NCBI GenBank assembly: GCA_030068075.1
Contig: CM057839.1
Span: 51,736,960 to 51,800,959, forward strand
Reading direction: 5' to 3'
Source: Paguma larvata
Taxonomy: Eukaryota > Chordata > Mammalia > Carnivora > Viverridae
Length of the DNA: 64,000 nt
Position numbers and translations under genes: made by a program. The notes under the pieces are model-generated. The model was not told the origin of the DNA and did no database searches. It worked only from the letters and a program-made list of their open reading frames with translations. Below, piece by piece: positions 58,361 through 64,000 of this stretch. The number at the start of each line of letters is the position of its first letter. The stretch's first letter is position 1.

Positions 58361-59469
58361 ACTTATTGATGGAAAATGTTTTCAAATACTTCAAATGAGC
58401 TTCTCAGGTAAAATGCGTGGCTGCTTCTTCCCTGACAGTCATGGGAAAGGCACCCCCTTTTCTCCTTGAAGGGCCAGTGAATCCAAGGAATGGGCCATCT
58501 GGGCCATGGAATACCTCTTGTCTTCTAAATATGTGTTGCTTTATAGAGACAGAGCAAGAACAGTTTAGTGTTGCTGGAAGAAACGGCCATGGTTTTTCTG
58601 GCAAGTGTTTTACCAAGGAGTAAATACCTGAAATGGAATACCTGTCCCGAGGGCTCAGCAGCTTTAATAAATTGCCTGTTTTCACACCCCTTCCACATTC
58701 TAGTCCCCTTTCATATAATTTCCCCTGCCCCCTTACAGATGGTGGAATCGCTAAAGGTTGGAGTTGATCTACTTCTCCCATGGGCTCCTACACATTATGC
58801 CAGGCTAGGTGCTTAAGTCACCTAGCATTTAGCTAGGTGCTGGTGGATTCAATGACAGACTTAGATAACGACGTCAGAAATAGCCTAAACGGAGTGTTGT
58901 CTTAACTTGCGCTTGGCTCTGGCCCCTAGTCTCAGTCTGTGAGGTCCAACTCTCTCAACTCTCTATATCTCTGGATAAAGATCCAGACTAGGACAGGCCT
59001 CAGGAAAGGGCAGGAGTGGTCTGTAGTGGCCCTTAGGGCCCTCCAAAATGGCAAATTCTTAAATACTATGGTAGTAATTTGGCAATATTGAAGAGGAGAA
59101 GGAATCCTACACTTGTGGTGGGAAGGCAAGTACAGATATCTCATCTTCTGAGTAAGATTAAAAGCAACACCATTCATTTCATTAATAATTTTGGCTGTTT
59201 AGGGGCAGTATGTGGAAGAGGGTGTTTATAGAGAAGATATTTTATTATTCCCATGGATCCCAACAAAACATTCTTTGGATCAGAGGCATCTGATAAGAGC
59301 CACCCTCCATGGCATCTGGGTTTTTCTAAGGCCAACTTTGCAAGAATTGGCCTGAATTCTGGGAACTCCTCAGAGCTTCCCTGTCCTCTTTGGGGACAAG
59401 CTTGTACTGGAAATGTTTTCTGGGGCTCTAAAGACTAATCCATTCTAGATAATGAGAAAACAAGGAGCA

Positions 59470-59470
<1 letters not shown>
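58361..59470. other. Unassigned sequence
   Basis: 58404-58781 is an open reverse frame of 125 codons with no recognisable family. No repeat is recognised except the GA run that follows. Confidence 0.45.

Positions 59471-59519
<49 letters not shown>
59471..59519. repeat. GA microsatellite
   Basis: About 49 bp of nearly pure AG. Confidence 0.95.
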
Positions 59520-59524
<5 letters not shown>

Positions 59525-59705
59525 TTGCTACAACTTATGTATAATAGTATCTAGGGGAGGAAAAATGACTCCAACTGGGGGCAGAGGAGTGCCATTGTAT
59601 TTCTTTCCACTCTGTGTTCAAGATGGTAAAAGAAGACACCAGACAAAGACATCAAATCCTCTCTAAGAAGTCTGTGGCCCTACAGAGAAGGAGCTGGAAG
59701 AAACC

Positions 59706-60113
59706 TGTATTAGTTTCCTAGGGCTGCCATAACAAAGTACCATAGACTCGGCAGCTTAAAAGACAGAAATTTGTTTTCTCATATCTGGAGGCTAGAAGCT
59801 CAGGATCAAGATATTGGAAGGGTTGGTTCCTTCTGGGGGCCCGAGGAAAGAATCTTTTCCAGGCTTCTTTCCTTCTCTTGTAGGTGGTAGTCTTCACTTG
59901 TGTCTTCACATTGTCTTCTCTTTGTGTGTGTTTGTGTCCAAATTTCCTCTTACAAGAACCCTAGAAATATCAGATTAGGACCCACCTGAATGACCTTGCT
60001 CTAACCCTGATTACCTCTGTAAAGACCCTGTCTTCAAATACAGTCTCATTTGGAGTAACATTCTGACTGTCATATGAATTTGAGGGGGTACACAATTCAA
60101 CTAGAACAAAGTC
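59706..60113 (-). mobile_element. MaLR (MLT1-like) solo LTR, reverse
   Basis: tgtattagtttcctagggct at the left is the reversed LTR end. Then ccataacaaagtaccataga, gaagggttggttccttctgg, ttacctctgtaaagaccctg and ggtacacaattcaac. Same family type as 52453-52860, opposite strand. Confidence 0.9.
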
Positions 60114-61015
60114 TATCTCTTTCTGACTACAGCAGACGCTGGCATAGGCGTTTCTCCGGTCTTTATGTCTGCAGGTCTGGGGTGGTCCTCAACTCTTCAC
60201 ACCAGTGAGAGAAGGTGGAAACAATCAACGAGCAAACATTGCATGCAAGACTCTGCTCTTACCAAAGGTACTGAATGAGCCATCTCCTCAGTCCCAACCT
60301 AGATTGGACCTTGTTCTCTTTCTAAATGGAGCGGTTGCCGAAAAAGCAAAATTTTATGGTGAATCCAAAATAGTTTGAAACTCTGAAGCTGGGCAGTTTG
60401 GCTGTGTGGTGGAGCCCATTAATTATAGTGTGTCCTGATCATGTTTATTTGTCTAAACTCTTCTTGGTATTACAGGGCTGCCCCCCTTGGACATTAAACA
60501 ACAAAAAAGTGAGAGCCCATAGAGCCATAGTCATCTCCCCTGGCAGGTCTATGGTGGAGACATGCTTTGTCTCCCTGGGAGGGACCCTGCATGACATGAG
60601 CTCACCTGGATCCCACAGAGAGAGGCGTTCCTGAGCATGGTTGTGGGTCCCCAGGACCAGCTGCCATCTCACTTATCAACCAAATGCTTTGCAGATTTAA
60701 CTGATGGGTTGGGAATGAGGGGGATGGGTGATGAGGCAAGAGAAACACTCACAAGTCTTCTCCTAAATGTCTTTTGTCCCTGCCCCAGACTGTGGTAAAA
60801 TAGAGCAGGGACCAGCTGGCCAGCCTTGTTTGTTTAAGCTGTTGACTAATCTCTGAGTTCATGTGCTGAGCTGGTTCATGAAGTTCTTGAACTTTTATTA
60901 TCCTCAGACTTTTGGCACAGTGAAGATGAAATAAGAAACTGCCACTATTTTTAAAAGGAGCCTGTAAGATTGAGTGAAGTGAATGCTTGACTTTGAATTA
61001 AGAGATTCAAGGAAT
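60114..61015. other. Unassigned sequence
   Basis: No gene or named repeat recognised. Confidence 0.5.
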
Positions 61016-61019
61016 TCAA

Positions 61020-61140
61020 ATAAATTTGCATGCTATTTGTTGACAGCTACTCTGTGCCAGGCACTGAGCTAGGCTCTGGGATGGAAGTGAAACTGAATCT
61101 TCTTCTCAGCTCCATCAAGAGCTCTACTCACTTAGGCGAC
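61020..61140 (-). mobile_element. L2 terminal fragment
   Basis: tactctgtgccaggcactga followed by gctaggctctgggatggaag is a reversed L2 3' end. Confidence 0.65.
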
Positions 61141-61261
61141 CTCTGGAGTCTGCCTCTGGGCAACACTGATCCTGTTTCTATGAAACCAAGTTTTAAATGG
61201 GAAAATGCTAATAAGCAGATATAAATTGAGAATAAAGGAAAGTGCGTATGGATGTGTGCTT

Positions 61262-61437
61262 TCCAAAATGGGAGCCATGAGCCTCGGTGACTGATGGACT
61301 GAGGAAATTCAGTTCTCTAGCTGCGTCACCCATATTTTAAGTGTTGCATAGTTGTACGTGCCTAATGGCTACTCTACTGCACAGCATGCGTATAGGATGT
61401 TCCCATCATGGCTGAATGTCCTATTGGACAGTGCCCA
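61262..61437 (-). mobile_element. MER58-type DNA transposon
   Basis: Right end cctattggacagtgcccatg, then gttcccatcatggctgaatg and cctaatggctactctactgc, with ctgaggaaattcagttctct. These match reversed MER58 (hAT-Charlie) wording. The left end is degraded. Confidence 0.72.
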
Positions 61438-62555
61438 TGTAGATAATGAACAAATACACATGGTTTCATATGGAATGTTTTTCATTTGAAAGCATTTTGC
61501 CAGCTAATACCTATGATGCCTATAAAGGCCAGTTAAGATTGTTAATTTATATCTTGGGACAGGTAACAACCTTAAAAATGGCCTAGATTAACTACCCATC
61601 TGATCATTAATCCACTCTACAACACCTCCACCCAACCTGTATCTATGTTGGGCTCAAGAATTCCAACAACATACATTTGCCTTTTGAGGCACTGGATTTT
61701 ATCAGAGAATTCCCCCTCATCCAAAATGGTTGGTATAATTTAGTACAAGGCTCTTTGAAAATATTAAGGAATTCCATATTCTTACAAATGCCTTTGCAGA
61801 TGAGTCACACATTTTCCACTGCAACTTGTAAAGAATGAGTAAATGTCAAAATGTAAATGAAGATGTTAAAAATAAAATGAGGCTATGGTGTCGCCTGCCC
61901 ACTCATCCCACAGTGTGCTAATGATAATTTAAAAATTACGTTTGGATGTATTAATACAGCCAGATAGGTGACCTCCTTACTGACGGTGATCTTAAACGTT
62001 TCTCAATGATTTTCTTCCTCCAAAATATTTGAACTATCGAAAAATGAGCAAATTTTCCAGATAAATAATTAAGTTTACCTTTTATAACACTGGCATCTTG
62101 AGAATTATAATCAATCGTGATAGAAGTACTTTTGTAGAGTTTCTCTTTTTGAGTCAGCAGGACATACTGATGCACTCCAACTTTGCCTAAAGGTCTCGGC
62201 ATTGCCAGCACTATGGCGTTTGCACCACCGGGTCATTGCACCACTCAGGCGCACTGGCTGTGCGACCTTGCAGCCACGCTATCATGTGACCCTGAAGTCA
62301 GTCTACTGTGTGTTCCTTCCCTGGGTGGTCATCCCTCTGACTGCGCTCACTGAGCACCTCTGGCTGCAGTTGGATGTTCTAGACCATAGGGAAGATTTCA
62401 TGGCTTCCATTCTTCTGTCTCTTTTCCTGCACACTGGATTCGTTTAAAGATAGGAATCCGAAATGACTATTCTTCTAGGATTTCTCATTACTTCCACTAA
62501 GTAAAGGGCATAGATGTTGCCAGAAGTCTGAATGGCTACTAAGAACTAGAAGCAT
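61438..62555. other. Unassigned sequence with a reverse ORF
   Basis: The minus-strand frame 61951-62211 (86 codons, PRPLGKVGVHQYVLLTQKEK near its start) contains an exon-donor-like aag/gtaaac with the intron side at 62078-62073. I recognise no family and no acceptor is clear, so no gene is called. Confidence 0.3.
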
Positions 62556-62559
62556 GTAA

Positions 62560-62755
62560 CATGCATATATTAAGCACCATTCTAAGAATTTGTATACAAA
62601 GAATCAAATTGTATTCATTACAACCCATAAGGTAGATTCTACTTTCTTTATTTTTTAAATGACCTAATTAAGGATAAGAAACATAGGCCACCCAGCCTGT
62701 CAGTGGAAAAGCTTGGATTTAATCAGAAGGTATATGGCCCCAGAATCCCTGTTTT
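62560..62755 (-). mobile_element. MIR SINE
   Basis: tattaagcaccattctaaga, ttcattacaacccataaggt, aggataagaaacataggcca and tggaaaagcttggatttaat give a reversed MIR. Confidence 0.8.
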
Positions 62756-63194
62756 AAACTAATTTGTTTTAAGGACAGATTTCTAAAGTTTTCGCTCTAT
62801 AATACAGCATGGATGCATGCATGTTAAATAATAACTTATTTCTATCCTCTGTTTTGCATGGGGACCTTAGATAAAACCCATTTACTGTTTTATGAGTATA
62901 ACAAAGAACATAAGATTACAGTCAGAACGGATGTGACATTTGTTCAGGCATTCAATCCATACTAGTTCGAACAAAGACCTATTTGAGCGTCTTTAGTTTT
63001 TAATCTTTGTGTTCTACCCTTCCAAGAAGGCTAACAGTGCTTGTTTGCCCATGAGTATGCCATACATGTTTGTGGTGGTAGTGGTGATCGTATCTGTCTT
63101 ACTGGTCATTTCCAGAATGTATTTGCTCAGAAACATCTCATTATACATATTTTCACCTCTGCGTTGCTACTGCAATGTTTTAAGATTCCAGAAG
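62756..63194. other. Unassigned sequence
   Basis: Nothing supportable recognised. Confidence 0.5.
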
Positions 63195-63510
63195 GCCCAC
63201 TTTATTCAAGGACACTGAGTAAGTGCCTAATGTGTCCCAGGCCTTTTGCTAGGTGTTGAGGGTACAATAATATACAGATACATATACTAATGTCCCCAAG
63301 GCTCTCATGGTCTACTGGGAAGACACTCATTTATAAACAGATGAAATCACTGTAATGAAGAGAGCTTAAAGGAGAGTGAGGGCTCAGAGAAGAAGTACTC
63401 TTAGAAAAATCTAGGGATTGGGGAAAAGCCAGGAGGAGATATCACCTGGGCTGAGCCTCGAAAGTTGAGTAAGAGTCAATGGAGTAAACGGAAGTAGCAG
63501 AGAAAACTTT
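63195..63510 (-). mobile_element. L2 LINE 3' region, reverse
   Basis: ttattcaaggacactgagta, aatgtgtcccaggccttttg, gctaggtgttgagggtacaa, aaggctctcatggtctactg and cctgggctgagcctcgaaag are a good colinear reversed L2 match. Confidence 0.85.
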
Positions 63511-63639
63511 GCAGGTGCACTCGGACCTATGGAGTGACAGGGAGCATATCCAACCTGCTCCTACTCCAGGGTTTCCCCATTTTAGTGAAGGTCAGCCCTG
63601 GGTTGCAGAAAATGAAAACATGAGGGGTGTTGTGGACTC

Positions 63640-64000
63640 CTTCCTCTTCCTCACCCTCCACAGCCAGTCAGCCACCACACCCAAAGCTCTCCACTTCCTA
63701 AATGGTTCTGGAGACCGTCACTTCTCTCCACCACTTCTGCCACGACTGTGGTCATTTCTTGCCTATATCTGGAAATGGTCTGGTGGTCAGCTCTCTGCCT
63801 CCAGGTCAGCTCTGTCCACCTCCTTCCACTACCCTCCTCCAAACTCATTCTCCACATTGAAGCCGAAGCACCTAAATTGCAAATCAGAATATGCCGTTTC
63901 TTTGAGGGGGAAAAAATCTTCAATGACTCTCTCTTGCTCTCAGAATAAAATTTAAATTTTTATCATGACTGGCAAGCTTGGAGATTCAATCTCTGCTTAT
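63640..64000 (+). mobile_element. L2 LINE 3' region, runs off the window
   Basis: ccagtcagccaccacaccca, ccaaactcattctccacatt and tctcagaataaaatttaaat follow the L2 plus-strand order. Adjacent to but opposite in direction from the previous L2. The 148-codon frame at 63509-63955 is not a gene. Confidence 0.65.

Noticed and set aside
63509..63955. 148-codon plus-strand frame
   Set aside because: It overlaps the L2 fragment at the end of the window; the reading frame is not the L2 coding frame and no family fits.
1..64000. CRISPR array, phage, plasmid or bacterial operon
   Set aside because: Direct repeats with unique spacers of constant length, ribosome-binding sites and compact gene layout are all absent; the sequence is mammalian.

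Overview
The window is mammalian nuclear DNA, almost certainly from a carnivoran and most likely a cat-family (felid) genome. The evidence is about fifteen lysine-tRNA-derived CAN-SINEs, many of the felid type: a head like ggggcgcctgggtggctcag, a B-box-like ggttcgagcccc, a CT-rich body and an A-rich tail. They sit among older placental repeats (L2, MIR, L1M, MER5, MER20, MER58 and LTRs of the MaLR type). No bacterial, phage or CRISPR architecture is present.

The window is gene-poor. The only coding region I can support is an intronless 210-codon ORF at 30045-30677 (+). It resembles the N-terminal transmembrane and coiled-coil part of the cTAGE/MIA2 family and lies inside an old, split L1 fragment. 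It looks like a truncated retrocopy with an intact frame. No multi-exon gene can be demonstrated. Almost all other ORFs are chance frames or frames through repeats.

Layout. 1-436: a MER20 split by a SINE with a 13-bp target duplication. 0.8-3.6 kb: old LTR-like and LINE-like fragments and L2. 3.86-5.28 kb: 3' end of an L1M. 6.1-9.99 kb: MER5 pair, MIR, three SINEs, and an L2 split by a fourth. 10.8-13.6 kb: TA/CA microsatellite, MIR, L2 and a short old SINE. 16.9-19.5 kb: a 370-bp TCC/TTC tract and a CCA/TCA repeat. 21.9-26.8 kb: two SINEs, a MER5 and a G23 run. 28-31.3 kb: MaLR LTR, then a minus-strand L1 interrupted by the cTAGE-like retrocopy. 36.07-41.14 kb: one internally deleted L1 on the plus strand, itself carrying a SINE. 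43.1-45.4 kb: a SINE-associated pyrimidine tract with a perfect 24-bp inverted repeat, a MIR, and an LTR-like repeat split by a SINE. 47.3-50.1 kb: MER20, L2 and two back-to-back SINEs. 52.1-53.0 kb: a MIR split by both a SINE and a MaLR LTR. 53.4-56.0 kb: L2 and MIR pieces. 56.54-56.61 kb: a short insert matching the 5' half of tRNA-Gly(TCC) with a 19-bp direct repeat on each side. 57.6-64 kb: L1, MaLR LTR, MER58, MIR and L2 fragments.

The most interesting items are the putative retroposed tRNA-Gly half, the intact cTAGE/MIA2-like retro-ORF, the 24-bp palindrome beside a SINE, and the nested insertions that give a relative chronology. I found no convincing new multi-gene system. Repeat family names rest on recognising consensus sequences by eye, without a database search, so subfamily names and boundaries are approximate.
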